A stretch of 64,000 bases of DNA from RGIG9041 sp045657265. Its GTDB lineage: Bacteria; Bacillota; Clostridia; Oscillospirales; QAKW01. Shown here piece by piece: positions 18,090 through 27,408 of this stretch (position 1 is its first letter; each line of letters opens with the position of its first letter). The stretch is taken from positions 32,156 to 96,155 of the forward strand of contig JAZOSU010000007.1 of NCBI GenBank assembly GCA_045657265.1, written 5' to 3'. The notes beneath the pieces are model-generated. The model saw only the letters and a program-made list of their open reading frames with translations. It was not told where the DNA came from and did not search any database. A program made the translations under genes and the position numbers.

Positions 18090-19823
18090 ATGGAGCTTGC
18101 AAACAAACCTCTTGCTGTTACAATTGAAGAACTTTCAGGAAAGCAACCCGATTTTATAATAGTCAGCGGTGATGCATACATAGACCATCCGTCTTTCGGA
18201 ACTGCAATAATAGGCAGAGTTTTGGAAAATGCAGGTTTTACAGTTGCGGTAATTCCCCAACCCGACTGGAAAAGCACTAAAGATTTCGAAAAATTCGGAC
18301 GCCCAAGACTTGCTTTTTTAGTTAATGCAGGTAACATTGACTCAATGGTTGCAAATTACACTGTAGCTAAGCGTCGCAGAGACTATGACTATTATTCTCC
18401 GGGAGGTAAAATCGGTAAAAGACCCGACAGAGCCGTTACCGTTTATTGCAACAAAATCCGCGAGGCTTATTCAGATATGCCTATAGTAATTGGCGGTATC
18501 GAATCTTCTCTTCGAAGATTTGCCCATTATGATTATTGGGATAACAAAATAAGAAAAAGCGTACTTATTGACAGTAGCGCAGACATTCTGATATACGGTA
18601 TGGGAGAAAGAGCCATACTCAGAATTGCAAATCTCTTAGACAAGGGTGTCCCTGTTTCAAAAATACGTGATGTTGCAGGAACTTGCATTTTAGCCGAAAA
18701 AGATTATATCCCAAAGGGAGAACATATAAATCTTCCTTCTTACCGCGCAATAGTATCAGATAAAATCAAATATGCAAATTCTTTTAAAATACAGTATCAG
18801 AACTGTGACCATATTTCAGGAAAAATACTATGCGAACAGTACGACGAAGGATTACTTGTTCAGAATCCACCGGCCGCACCTCTTAACACTAAAGAATTAG
18901 ATGAACTTGCAAAGCTTCCTTACACAAGAAAAATACATCCCATCTATGAAAAAGTAGGAGTACCTGCCATAACAGAAATTGAGTTTTCGGTAACTCACAA
19001 CAGAGGATGTTTCGGCGGATGTGCTTTTTGCGCCATAGCATACCATCAAGGCAGAGCGGTCACATCACGAAGCATAGATTCTGTCATTGAAGAAATAGAA
19101 CTTTTAACGACTCTTCCGAATTTCAAAGGATACATTCACGACATAGGCGGACCTACTGCTAATTTTAGAAAAGGGCCTTGCAAAGCTGTATGTGACGGTA
19201 AAAAAGGAGTATGCAAAGACAGAAGATGTCTGACTCCTGAGCCTTGTAAAAATCTTATAATTGACCACAGTGAATACATTGAGTTATTACAAAAAGCCTG
19301 TGCTGTCAAAGGTGTTAAAAAAGTTTTTGTACGTTCGGGAATACGCCACGATTACGTAATGGCAGACAAAAAATACGGCGGACGTTTTATAGAGACGCTT
19401 GCAAAAAATCACGTATCAGGTCAGCTCCGAACTGCCCCCGAACACATCTGCCCCGAAGTTTTGACTCTTATGGGAAAACCCTCTTACAAACTACACGAAC
19501 AGTTTGTTACAAAATTTGATGCAGCAAGTAAAAAGTTCGGTCTCAAGCAATACGTTGTTCCCTATCTTATGTCTTCCCATCCCGGCTCGACTATTGACAG
19601 TGCAAAACGACTTTCAAAATACATTATGTCAAACAAATTAAAATCTGATCAGGTACAGGATTTTTATCCCACACCTGCAACTGCGGCAACTGTTATGTAT
19701 TACACGGGAGTGAATCCCTTCAATGGAAAAAAAGTGTACGTTGCAACTGCACCTAAAGAAAAACAGATACAACGCTCTATGCTTTCTAAAAAGCCTTATC
19801 AAATAAAAAGGTTGAAAAAATAG
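18090..19823 (+). CDS. YgiQ-family radical SAM protein
   Basis: A 577-residue protein of the YgiQ family, radical SAM enzymes of unknown reaction. The N-terminal domain has DFIIVSGDAYIDHPSFGTAIIGR, the SAM-cluster motif is GCFGGCAFCAIAYHQGR (CxxxCxxC) near residue 315, and a cysteine-rich insertion (KGPCKAVCDGKKGVCKDRRC) follows, typical of the family. The C-terminal region has QVQDFYPTPATAATVMYYTG. GGAG precedes the ATG. It is monocistronic; the promoter of putP lies within its last codons. Confidence 0.9.
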   Translation: MELANKPLAVTIEELSGKQPDFIIVSGDAYIDHPSFGTAIIGRVLENAGFTVAVIPQPDWKSTKDFEKFGRPRLAFLVNAGNIDSMVANYTVAKRRRDYDYYSPGGKIGKRPDRAVTVYCNKIREAYSDMPIVIGGIESSLRRFAHYDYWDNKIRKSVLIDSSADILIYGMGERAILRIANLLDKGVPVSKIRDVAGTCILAEKDYIPKGEHINLPSYRAIVSDKIKYANSFKIQYQNCDHISGKILCEQYDEGLLVQNPPAAPLNTKELDELAKLPYTRKIHPIYEKVGVPAITEIEFSVTHNRGCFGGCAFCAIAYHQGRAVTSRSIDSVIEEIELLTTLPNFKGYIHDIGGPTANFRKGPCKAVCDGKKGVCKDRRCLTPEPCKNLIIDHSEYIELLQKACAVKGVKKVFVRSGIRHDYVMADKKYGGRFIETLAKNHVSGQLRTAPEHICPEVLTLMGKPSYKLHEQFVTKFDAASKKFGLKQYVVPYLMSSHPGSTIDSAKRLSKYIMSNKLKSDQVQDFYPTPATAATVMYYTGVNPFNGKKVYVATAPKEKQIQRSMLSKKPYQIKRLKK

Positions 19824-19840
19824 TAATAATATGGTAGAAT
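19812..19840 (+). promoter_or_regulatory. Promoter of putP
   Basis: TTGAAA, 17 bp, TAGAAT, overlapping the last codons of the YgiQ gene and 38 bp before the putP ATG. Confidence 0.6.
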
Positions 19841-19877
19841 GCTTAATTATTTGATAAACTAAGCGAGGAAACAAATT

Positions 19878-21407
19878 ATGTCTAAACTTACTTTAGTTTT
19901 CATTGCTATACTTGTTTACCTTATAGGTATGGTAGGTATTGGCATATGGAGTTCTAAACAAAACAAAAATTCAGATGATTTTTACCTTGGCGGAAGAAAA
20001 CTCGGACCTTTAGTTACCGCTATGAGCGCCGAAGCTTCTGATATGAGCGGTTGGCTTCTTATGGGTCTTCCTGCTGTTGCTCTTATGGGTGGTCTTGCAG
20101 AAGCAAGTTGGACCGCTATAGGTCTTGCTATCGGTACATATCTCAACTGGCTTTTCGTTGCAAAAAGACTTCGTGTTTACAGCCAGAAAATAGATGCTTT
20201 TACTCTTCCAAGCTTCTTTTCTAAAAGATTTGGCGGAAGTAAAACACTTACATCAATAGCAGCAATATTTATTATCATATTCTTTGTTCCGTATACTGCA
20301 TCAGGTTTCGCAGCTTGCGGTAAACTTTTTGCAAGTCTTTTTGACATGGACTATGTAACCGCTATGATAATCAGTGCCGTTGTAATTGTTATTTACTGTA
20401 CTCTCGGCGGATTTCTCGCAGCTTCCACAACTGACTTTATCCAGAGCATTATAATGACTGTTGCTTTGTTTGTTGTCATTGGTTTTACCGAAGGTTTAGC
20501 AGGTGGATTTGACGTTGTTTTTGAAAATGTAAAAGGTCTGAACGGTTATCTTGATCTTTTCAAAGGTTTTGACGTTGCATCGGGACAAACAGGTTCATAC
20601 GGTGCCTTCCCCGTAGCATCAACTCTTGCATGGGGTCTTGGCTACTTTGGTATGCCACACATTCTCCTCAGATTCATGGCTATTGAAGATAAAGATAAAT
20701 TAAAACTCTCAAGACGTGTTGCATCTGTATGGGTTGTTATTTCAATGGCAGTTGCCGTACTTATCGGTGTTGTAGGTTACAGTCTTATGAAAGCAGGCAT
20801 AGTTGGTCCTTACGAAAGTGCAACCGCTGCTGAAACTATTATTGTTGATATTTCAAACTTTATGAAAAATTTCGGCTTTGTTCCCGCACTTACAGCAGGT
20901 ATAATACTTGCAGGTATTCTTGCATCAACAATGTCTACTGCAGATTCACAGCTTCTTGCTGCTGCCTCTTCTCTTTCACAGGATTTAGTTCAGGATACAT
21001 TCAAAATCAAGTTGTCTGACAAAGCATCCGTATGGCTTGCAAGAATTTCTGTTATTGTAATTTCAGCCGTAGGTGTTATTCTTGCTCTTGATCCATCAAG
21101 TTCTGTATTCCGTATAGTTTCATTTGCATGGGCAGGTTTCGGTGCAACATTCGGTCCTATAATGCTCTTTGGTCTTTTCTGGAAACGTACAACAAAAGCA
21201 GGTGCAATCTCCGGTATGATTGCAGGCGGTGCTATGGTATTTATCTGGAAATATGTAATTGCAAAAATTGGCGGTATATTTGCCATCTATGAGCTTTTAC
21301 CCGCATTCATCATTGGTTGTATTGTAATTGTGGTTGTAAGTCTTTTGACAAAAGCGCCCGAAAAAGAAATTACAGACGCATTCGATTCAGTATCTGCTGA
21401 AAAATAA
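19878..21407 (+). CDS. putP: Sodium/proline symporter PutP
   Basis: A 509-residue sodium:solute symporter of the SSS family with about 13 membrane helices, most like PutP, which takes up L-proline with Na+. Motifs include SDDFYLGGRKLGPLVTAMSAEASDMSGWLLMGLP, typical of PutP, and ASTMSTADSQLLAAASSLSQD around residue 350, the sodium-site helix. GAGG precedes the ATG. It has its own promoter and terminator. Confidence 0.92.
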   Translation: MSKLTLVFIAILVYLIGMVGIGIWSSKQNKNSDDFYLGGRKLGPLVTAMSAEASDMSGWLLMGLPAVALMGGLAEASWTAIGLAIGTYLNWLFVAKRLRVYSQKIDAFTLPSFFSKRFGGSKTLTSIAAIFIIIFFVPYTASGFAACGKLFASLFDMDYVTAMIISAVVIVIYCTLGGFLAASTTDFIQSIIMTVALFVVIGFTEGLAGGFDVVFENVKGLNGYLDLFKGFDVASGQTGSYGAFPVASTLAWGLGYFGMPHILLRFMAIEDKDKLKLSRRVASVWVVISMAVAVLIGVVGYSLMKAGIVGPYESATAAETIIVDISNFMKNFGFVPALTAGIILAGILASTMSTADSQLLAAASSLSQDLVQDTFKIKLSDKASVWLARISVIVISAVGVILALDPSSSVFRIVSFAWAGFGATFGPIMLFGLFWKRTTKAGAISGMIAGGAMVFIWKYVIAKIGGIFAIYELLPAFIIGCIVIVVVSLLTKAPEKEITDAFDSVSAEK

Positions 21408-21424
21408 TTATAAATAATAAATTT

Positions 21425-21456
21425 AAAGCCCTGTGCATTTTTGTGCACAGGGCTTT
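21425..21456 (+). terminator. Intrinsic terminator after putP
   Basis: A 13-bp perfect stem (AAAGCCCTGTGCA/TGCACAGGGCTTT) with a 6-nt T-rich loop, followed by an A/T-rich tail. Confidence 0.88.
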
Positions 21457-21485
21457 ATATATTTTTATTATGGAGTGATTATTTT

Positions 21486-22085
21486 ATGAGCGACGTTTAT
21501 TTATCCCCTTCTTCCGAGCATTTCAATACAGGATACGGAAATTACGGTATAGAAGAGCGCAGAATGAATCTTATTGCAGACGTTGTTGAATATGAATTGC
21601 AACGCCTTGGTATAACGACAGACAGAAATAATCCCGATATGGGACTTACAGAAATTGTTGCGGATTCTAATGCAAAATCTCCTAAGGTACACGTCTCTAT
21701 TCAGTCTCAGAGTGCAGACAGTATGCAAAGAGGCAGTCAGGTTTATTATTTTAAAGCAGGTACCAACGGCGAACGACTCGCACAGGATATATTTGAATAT
21801 TTGGAAAAAGTAACACCGGCGGAAGATATCGGTCTATCTGACGGAAGCGCGGTTTTCGGCGGACTTGGTTTTTATGAACTTCGCCGTACAAGAGCTCCTG
21901 CGGTCATTGTAAAAGTGGGATTTCACGATAATCCGTTGGATGCTGATTTTATCATTGAAAACACCTATGAAATCGGAGTTGCCATCGCAAAAGGTATAGC
22001 ACAGTATCTTGGTGTGGAATACAGAGAAGACTCACCCGAAAACATTCAGAATCTTCGTGCAACGTACAACGGCGTTATTTTTTAA
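21486..22085 (+). CDS. N-acetylmuramoyl-L-alanine amidase-like protein, probable pseudoenzyme
   Basis: A 199-residue protein with the fold signature of Amidase_3 zinc hydrolases that cut the bond between muramic acid and the stem peptide: YLSPSSEHFN, a conserved Glu in the EERRMNLIADVVE helix, TRNNPDMGL-like segment, VYYF and FYELRRTRAPAVIVKVGFHDNPLDADFI. Key residues are altered. The zinc-binding His of the usual hHSN loop is Gln73 (HVSIQSQSAD), and the catalytic Glu of the usual LIE(V/I)GFHDN motif is Lys143. There is no signal peptide, so the product should be cytoplasmic. The ATG at 21486 has a GGAG site. It is convergent with pdaA, overlapping by 11 bp. Confidence 0.78.
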   Translation: MSDVYLSPSSEHFNTGYGNYGIEERRMNLIADVVEYELQRLGITTDRNNPDMGLTEIVADSNAKSPKVHVSIQSQSADSMQRGSQVYYFKAGTNGERLAQDIFEYLEKVTPAEDIGLSDGSAVFGGLGFYELRRTRAPAVIVKVGFHDNPLDADFIIENTYEIGVAIAKGIAQYLGVEYREDSPENIQNLRATYNGVIF

Positions 22086-22854
22086 ATTCATCAAGAGATT
22101 TAAAAGTATATCCTTTAGCTCTTGCCAAGTCAATAACGTCTGAGAGAATTTTTGAGTTTGTTTTTGACGTGGAGTGAAGAAGTATAACGGCGCCGTTATG
22201 AATCCGCGACATAATCTTTTCGGTTGCGGCAGTTTCACCCGGTTGCTCGTTTTCATCCCAGTCATAATAAGCAAAGGACCAAAAAACAGTTTTTAGTTTA
22301 AGTTTTTGGTTATACTCAAGAGCAAGATGCGAAAATCTACCGCTTGGAAATCTGAAATATTTCTGCACAGGTATACCAAGGTCGGAAACTAATTTCTCCC
22401 ACTCTGTTATTTGTTTTTTATAGGTATTGAAATCCACAATTTTAGTCATATTGGGATGGCTCAATGAGTGATTACATACAAGATGTCCCTCGTTTGCCAT
22501 TCTTTTTACAATTTCAGGATTTGATTTCACAAAGTTACCATCTATAAAAAAAGCCGCTTTAACATTTTTTTGTTTCAATGTATCAAGTATCTGATTATGG
22601 TATCCGTTATCATATCCTGCATCAAAAGTAAGATAAATATTTTTATGCTCTTTATTGCCTATGCTAATTACATCAAACTGTTCTAAAAAATCTGCTTCAG
22701 GACAAAGCTGTGGCTGAGTGTTATCGTTTGTCGGTTTGAAATACCAGTCATACGCAACAGATTTTTCAGACCCTGCAAAAACAGAAAAAGGAAGTGCCGC
22801 AATAATTACGGGCATAATAATAAATATCAAAAATCTTTTATATAGCTTTTCCAT
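22075..22854 (-). CDS. pdaA: PdaA-type polysaccharide deacetylase (delta-lactam biosynthesis)
   Basis: A 259-residue secreted deacetylase of the PdaA group, which removes acetyl groups from muramic acid so that spore cortex muramic delta-lactam can form. It has an N-terminal signal anchor (KRFLIFIIMPVIIAALPFSVFA), the PdaA-type WYFKPTNDNTQP segment, the metal motif YLTFDAGYDNGY near residue 77, HSLSHPNMTK with the HxxxH metal ligands, and ILLHSTSKTNS. The start at 22854 was chosen because GGAGG lies six bases upstream. It is divergent from the phosphate permease gene. Confidence 0.9.
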   Translation of the reverse strand: MEKLYKRFLIFIIMPVIIAALPFSVFAGSEKSVAYDWYFKPTNDNTQPQLCPEADFLEQFDVISIGNKEHKNIYLTFDAGYDNGYHNQILDTLKQKNVKAAFFIDGNFVKSNPEIVKRMANEGHLVCNHSLSHPNMTKIVDFNTYKKQITEWEKLVSDLGIPVQKYFRFPSGRFSHLALEYNQKLKLKTVFWSFAYYDWDENEQPGETAATEKIMSRIHNGAVILLHSTSKTNSKILSDVIDLARAKGYTFKSLDEFKK

Positions 22855-22908
22855 ACGTTCCTCCAAAATAGTTTAATACTATTTTGACCTATTGAAAGGA
22901 AAAATATA

Positions 22909-23847
22909 ATGAATTTTTTTGCTATATTTTTAATTGTTTGTGTTATTTTTGTCAACGGATGGACAGATGCTCCCAATGCTATTGTGAGTTGTGTATGCAC
23001 AAAAACACTTTCAATGAAAAAAGCAGTTTTGCTCGCTTCCGTTTCTAATTTTTTGGGTGTTTTTTTAACAGGACTTATAAACAAGTCGGTTGCGAAAAAT
23101 ATTTTTGAAATGACCTCTATCACAGATGACAGAGCGATCTGCGCCGCGCTTTTATCGGTAGTTATTTTAGCGGTTGTTGCCTGGGCATTCGGAATTCCAA
23201 CAAGTGAATCTCACGCAATCATTTCCGCTTTAATAGGCTCTGCAGTTGCTATAAAATCTTATATACAGGTAAGAACAATTATATATACTGTAATAGGCTT
23301 ATTTTTGTCTATATTCATCGGTTTCTCTCTTGGTTATTACTTTTACTGTTATTACAAAAAAAGGCGTATGAGTGGCAAAAAAGCTAAGATCTTACAAATT
23401 ATAGGTTCGATTATTATGGCTTTTATGCACGGAGCTCAGGACGGTCAGAAGTTTATAAGCATACTTTTACTTATAATCGGTATTGATGGTGTTTTTACAA
23501 TACCGTTATGGGCCTCTGTTTTCTGTTCTTTGATAATGGCGGCAGGAACAATGGCAGGAGGCGGAAGAATTATTAAAAAAGTAGGTCAGACTATGGTTGA
23601 TATGAATTTAATGCAAGGGATTTCAGCTGACATTTCAGGTGGAATAAGTTTATTTATTTCAACTGTTTTAGGTCTTCCTGTCAGCACCTCGCACGTAAAG
23701 ACTTCTGCTGTTATGGGATGCGGTTTTGTAGACGGAAAAATCGACAAAAAAGCCGCAAGTGAAATACTTGCGGCCTGGATTATAACTTTCCCTGCTTGTT
23801 TTGGTATGGGATATTTATTTACCCTGATTTTTAAAACATTTCTTTAG
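22909..23847 (+). CDS. PiT-family inorganic phosphate transporter
   Basis: A 312-residue polytopic membrane protein of the PiT family, ion-coupled low-affinity phosphate carriers. The two family repeats appear as NGWTDAPNAIVSCVCTKTLS near residue 15 and FMHGAQDGQKFISILLL near residue 175; ten or so membrane helices are visible. The usual GANDxAN motif reads GWTDAPN, a variant seen in clostridial members. No PhoU-like partner gene is adjacent. GAAAGGA precedes the ATG. The 3' end overlaps the convergent PHP pseudogene by 17 bp. Confidence 0.88.
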   Translation: MNFFAIFLIVCVIFVNGWTDAPNAIVSCVCTKTLSMKKAVLLASVSNFLGVFLTGLINKSVAKNIFEMTSITDDRAICAALLSVVILAVVAWAFGIPTSESHAIISALIGSAVAIKSYIQVRTIIYTVIGLFLSIFIGFSLGYYFYCYYKKRRMSGKKAKILQIIGSIIMAFMHGAQDGQKFISILLLIIGIDGVFTIPLWASVFCSLIMAAGTMAGGGRIIKKVGQTMVDMNLMQGISADISGGISLFISTVLGLPVSTSHVKTSAVMGCGFVDGKIDKKAASEILAAWIITFPACFGMGYLFTLIFKTFL

Positions 23848-24599
23848 TAAAAGCACGAGTCATAGCTTTATTACGTTTTGTATCAAGAACTTCAAAACGG
23901 ATAAATTGATATTCATCCAAAATATCAAAGCTTGCCTCGGTTATAGAATCAGTAAGTGAACGGACTGTTTTATGTAAACGGTTTTGTGATCTTAAAACTA
24001 TTGCTGCACAAGGTTCCGTCTCTATAAATACTTTACCATTTTCAGTATAAATATTCTTTATAATAGGTCCTGTCGATGCGTATATATGTCCGTCTTCCAT
24101 CGCTTTTATTACGGTATCATATTCAAGGTTTTCTGCCTTTATCATCGAAAATCCGCCAAAGCTGTCTGAGTATGGACTATCTATATCAGCTCCGTTATGG
24201 TTATCATCACTTGCAACGGGAACAACACTCTGAGTACGGCGAAGAAGCTGATTATATTCCTCGTCACCAAAGCCGTTTGCATAAGCAACTTCACAGCTTG
24301 TATTGAATACTTCAAAACTCCAGAGACCTTTAAGTCCTGTAGTAAGTCTGATTCCACCAAGGTGTTTTATGCGGAAAGCTCGGTTCGTGAGCTGTAATTA
24401 GCAAAAAGTCTTTATCTTTAAGGTCGATATGAGGTGTAAGTGTAAAGTGGTCTGAGTATCCGACTATACTATATCCTCTTGATTTATAAAGCTCTTTGAT
24501 TTCTTCAGGGGTAAAACGTCCGTCGGATACTGTTGTATGGCAATGGAGATTTGCTTTATACCAATTACCTGTATTGGAAATCAAATATTTTTTTGACAT
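23831..24599 (-). pseudogene. PHP-domain phosphoesterase, frameshifted
   Basis: Two reading frames together make one PHP-domain (polymerase and histidinol phosphatase type) metal-dependent phosphoesterase of about 255 residues. The first frame (24599 down to about 24375) has NLHCHTTVSDGRFTPEEI and YSDHFTLTPHIDL, the metal-binding N-terminus. The second runs from HLGGIRLTTGLKGLWSFEVFNT through DDNHNGADIDSPYSDSFGGFSMI to the end at 23831. One extra base around 24371-24376 (a GG in gcgg) separates the frames: without it the protein reads SFRIKHLGGI. The start has a GGAG site. This is a recent single-base lesion or a sequencing error, as both halves are otherwise undamaged. Confidence 0.82.
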
Positions 24600-24620
24600 A
24601 GTTTTTCTCCTGATATTTTA

Positions 24621-24642
24621 AGCCGAAGCAAAAGCTTCGGCT
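24621..24642. terminator. Hairpin between the PHP and kinase-like genes
   Basis: A 9-bp perfect stem AGCCGAAGC/GCTTCGGCT with an AAAA loop. The T-rich tail lies on the plus-strand side; on the minus strand, where the genes run, the tail is weak, so it may only attenuate. Confidence 0.55.
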
Positions 24643-24647
24643 ATTTT

Positions 24648-25268
24648 TTATAAATTATTTATGTAGTTTGAAATTACGTCAATTGCTTTATCTTCAGAAA
24701 GGCTTGAAAGATTGAGCATTAAATCATAGTTTGTAATATTACCCCATTCACGATTTGTATAGTAGTTATAATAACTACGACGTTTTTTATCTGAACGTGA
24801 AACGAGTTTTTTAGCTTCTGCTTCTTCTATACCCTCTGCTTCCATTGCATTTTTAACACGGTCTTCCAAATTTCCGCGAAGGAATATATTAACGCAGTTT
24901 TCGTTATGGCGAAGAATATAGTCAGAACAACGGCCTACAAAAAGGCAATTTCCTTCACTTGCCATATCGCGTATAATTTCTGCCTGTGTTTTATAAATTT
25001 TATCATCTGTAAAAACATCATCGAGTTTTACATATGCGCCTCTTGGAGAATACATTCCCATAACAACAGAATAAAGTATACTGTTTGTCGGTTTTTTCTC
25101 AGCAGAATCAAAATGGTCTTCATGAATTCCGCTTTTTTCAGATGCAAGAGAAATAATTTCTCTGTTATAGTATTTAAGTCCGAGTTTATCGGCAAGTTTC
25201 TTTGCAAGTTCATCACCGCCGCAATAAGCTTCACGGCTGATAGTTACTATTATATTTCTTTCAGTCAC
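24648..25268 (-). CDS. Cytidylate kinase-like family protein
   Basis: A 206-residue P-loop-fold protein of the cytidylate-kinase-like (AAA_26/Cytidylate_kin2) family, common in Clostridia and of uncertain substrate. The N-terminus ITVTISREAYCGGDELAKKLADKLGLKYYNREII is typical, although the usual GSGG-type phosphate loop reads YCGG. FVGRCSDYILR and the downstream RSDKKRRSYYNYYTNREWG block complete the family pattern. GGAGG precedes the ATG. It is 23 bp downstream of fakA and may be co-transcribed with it. Confidence 0.82.
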   Translation of the reverse strand: MTERNIIVTISREAYCGGDELAKKLADKLGLKYYNREIISLASEKSGIHEDHFDSAEKKPTNSILYSVVMGMYSPRGAYVKLDDVFTDDKIYKTQAEIIRDMASEGNCLFVGRCSDYILRHNENCVNIFLRGNLEDRVKNAMEAEGIEEAEAKKLVSRSDKKRRSYYNYYTNREWGNITNYDLMLNLSSLSEDKAIDVISNYINNL

Positions 25269-25291
25269 TTGAATGTTCCTCCTTTTATTAT

Positions 25292-26908
25292 TTACTCAAT
25301 TGAAATTATATAGTGGTATACGGGTTGACCTCCTGGAAGCATTATAACTTCTGCATCGGGCGCCATTTTTGTAACAAGCTCTGATATTTCAGTTGCTTCT
25401 TGCTCTGTAACACTGTCGCCATAATAGATGTTAATAAATTCTCCGCCCTCTGAGAGCATATTTGTCATCATTGCGCTGACAACATCTGGCATTGTATCTT
25501 TAACGTAGGACACCTTGCCTTCGATAATGCCAAGAAGCTGTCCTTCTTTTATCATATTACCGTCAAATTCGCTATCTCTTGCAGCATATGTCACCTGAGC
25601 GGTTCTTACGTTTGAAAGAGCCTCTGTCATATTCTGAGCTATTGCATCTGCATCAAGAGTTTCATCAAACCCGAGAAGAGCGGTTATACCCTGAGGTATT
25701 GTTTTTGACGGAACAACAACAATTTTTCTTTCAGAAATTCTTGCCGCTTGTTCTGCTGCCATTATTATATTTTTATTGTTAGGAAGCACAAAAACTGTCT
25801 CTGCAGTAGTTTTCTTTACCGCATCAAGAATATCATCTGTTGAAGGATTCATTGTCTGTCCGCCTTCAACAACCACATCAACACCCATATCTTTAAAGAG
25901 TGCTGCGATGCCGTCACCGGCAGCTACAGAAACGAAACCGTATTTTTTATCTATAACGGGAGCCGCCTCTGTTTTCTTTTCTTTAAACTGCTCACGCATA
26001 TTTTCTATCTTCATATTAATAAGTGAACCAAAAAGAATAGCTTCTTCTATTGCACGTCCCGGATGGTTTGTATGAACGTGAACTTTAATAATCTCACCGT
26101 CATCTACAACCACAACACAATCACCTATTGATTCAAGATATTTACGAAGTTCAGAAGAATCTGATTTTTTAGCTTTTGATTCTTTGTTTACAATATATTC
26201 TGTACAGTATGCATATACAATATCTTCTTCGCTCTCGAAAATATTGAAATCAGAAAAATCTGCTTCAACATCTTCTATTACTTCTGTACTTGCCTCAACT
26301 GATTTTCCGTCAAGCGCACTGAGCATACCCTCTAAAATAACAGTAAGACCTTTACCGCCTGCATCTACAACGTTTGCCTGTTTAAGAACAGGAAGCATTT
26401 CAGGGGTTCTTGCTAAAGTTTTATTTGCTTCTTCGATATAATATGCAAAAGCATCACGTGCCGAAGGATTATTTTCTGCATACATAAGTGTATTTTCAGC
26501 CGCTTCTCTTGCAACTGTAAGTATTGTACCTTCGGTAGGTTTCATTACTGCACTGTAAGCTGCTTTAACACCGCTATCAAAGGCTGCAGCGAGCGCTTTT
26601 GCATCTGCAGTTTCCAATCCTGCAAATCCTTTTGCTATACCACGGAACAAAAGCGAAAGTATAACACCGCTGTTACCTCTTGCGCCTTTCAAAAGTGCAG
26701 AAGCTACCTGATTTGATGTTTCTGATATACTTTTATCAGAAACGCTGCGCATTGTTTTAGCGGCTGCTGATATAGTAAGCGACATATTTGTTCCTGTATC
26801 ACCATCAGGTACAGGAAACACATTGAGCGCATTTATTGCATTTTTTTGGTTTTCAATATTATTTGCAGCGGATATAATCATATCCCTGAACATATTGCCG
26901 GTTATCAT
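25292..26908 (-). CDS. fakA: Fatty acid kinase catalytic subunit FakA (DAK2-domain protein)
   Basis: A 538-residue protein with an N-terminal DhaL-type kinase domain (NVFPVPDGDTGTNMSLTI near residue 30, GARGNSGVILSLLFRG near 78, GGKGLTVILEGML near 175) and a C-terminal DegV-related region. FakA phosphorylates exogenous fatty acids held by a FakB (DegV-family) protein so they can enter phospholipids. A DegV-family gene lies at about 34.2 kb. It follows the Asp23 gene by 14 bp with a GGAG site, the conserved yloU-yloV arrangement. Confidence 0.93.
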   Translation of the reverse strand: MITGNMFRDMIISAANNIENQKNAINALNVFPVPDGDTGTNMSLTISAAAKTMRSVSDKSISETSNQVASALLKGARGNSGVILSLLFRGIAKGFAGLETADAKALAAAFDSGVKAAYSAVMKPTEGTILTVAREAAENTLMYAENNPSARDAFAYYIEEANKTLARTPEMLPVLKQANVVDAGGKGLTVILEGMLSALDGKSVEASTEVIEDVEADFSDFNIFESEEDIVYAYCTEYIVNKESKAKKSDSSELRKYLESIGDCVVVVDDGEIIKVHVHTNHPGRAIEEAILFGSLINMKIENMREQFKEKKTEAAPVIDKKYGFVSVAAGDGIAALFKDMGVDVVVEGGQTMNPSTDDILDAVKKTTAETVFVLPNNKNIIMAAEQAARISERKIVVVPSKTIPQGITALLGFDETLDADAIAQNMTEALSNVRTAQVTYAARDSEFDGNMIKEGQLLGIIEGKVSYVKDTMPDVVSAMMTNMLSEGGEFINIYYGDSVTEQEATEISELVTKMAPDAEVIMLPGGQPVYHYIISIE

Positions 26909-26922
26909 TAATACAATTCTCC

Positions 26923-27273
26923 TTAGTTTGTCTTCATCGCATCAACGTAAACGTTGACTTTTTTGACTTTAAAGCCTGTCATTTTTTCCACGATATATTT
27001 TACTTCTTTTGCTATACTGCGTGAAATAGCAGGAAGATTTATGCCGTAGCTGACAATGATATGGACATCTATTACAAGGTCTGTTCCGTCTGCAGTAACA
27101 AGTACTCCTTTTTCATAGTTTTCTTTTTTAAGAAGAGAAACTATTCCTTCCGCTGCATTTTTAGAAGCCATACCTACTACACCATAGCAATTATTAATTA
27201 CGTTTCCTACGATATGAGCAAAAACTGTCTGAGAGATAGATATATTACCATTATGATTTTTTATATCCAACAA
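26923..27273 (-). CDS. Asp23/Gls24 family protein (YloU)
   Basis: A 116-residue Asp23/Gls24 (DUF322) protein, an envelope-stress-associated family whose member YloU is almost always encoded next to fakA. The conserved segments GNISISQTVFAHIVGNVINNCYGVVGM and VDVHIIVSYGINLPAISRSI are clear. Translation probably begins at a TTG (27273), eight bases after AAGGAGG; no suitable ATG exists. First gene of the operon, with a clear promoter just upstream. Confidence 0.9.
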   Translation of the reverse strand: MLDIKNHNGNISISQTVFAHIVGNVINNCYGVVGMASKNAAEGIVSLLKKENYEKGVLVTADGTDLVIDVHIIVSYGINLPAISRSIAKEVKYIVEKMTGFKVKKVNVYVDAMKTN

Positions 27274-27323
27274 TTCAAGACCCTCCTTTATATAAAAAGT
27301 TACAATTACGCTATTATATTTCT

Positions 27324-27351
27324 ATTATAACATTTTTACATAATATTACAA
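27324..27351 (-). promoter_or_regulatory. Promoter of the Asp23-fakA operon
   Basis: On the minus strand TTGTAA, 16 bp, TATAAT, ending 50 bp before the TTG start. Confidence 0.65.
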
Positions 27352-27365
27352 CCTTTTTTTAAAAA

Positions 27366-27402
27366 AAGTAGCTTTCTGTAATTATTACACAGAAAGCTAC
27401 TT
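27366..27402 (-). terminator. Intrinsic terminator of the hrcA-grpE-dnaK-dnaJ operon
   Basis: A 14-bp perfect stem (AAGTAGCTTTCTGT/ACAGAAAGCTACTT) with a 9-nt loop, followed on the minus strand by a run of seven T. Confidence 0.9.
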
Positions 27403-27408
27403 ATAATT

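Noticed and set aside
22855..22866. Upstream TTG start for pdaA
   Set aside because: It precedes the GGAGG ribosome site that serves the ATG at 22854.
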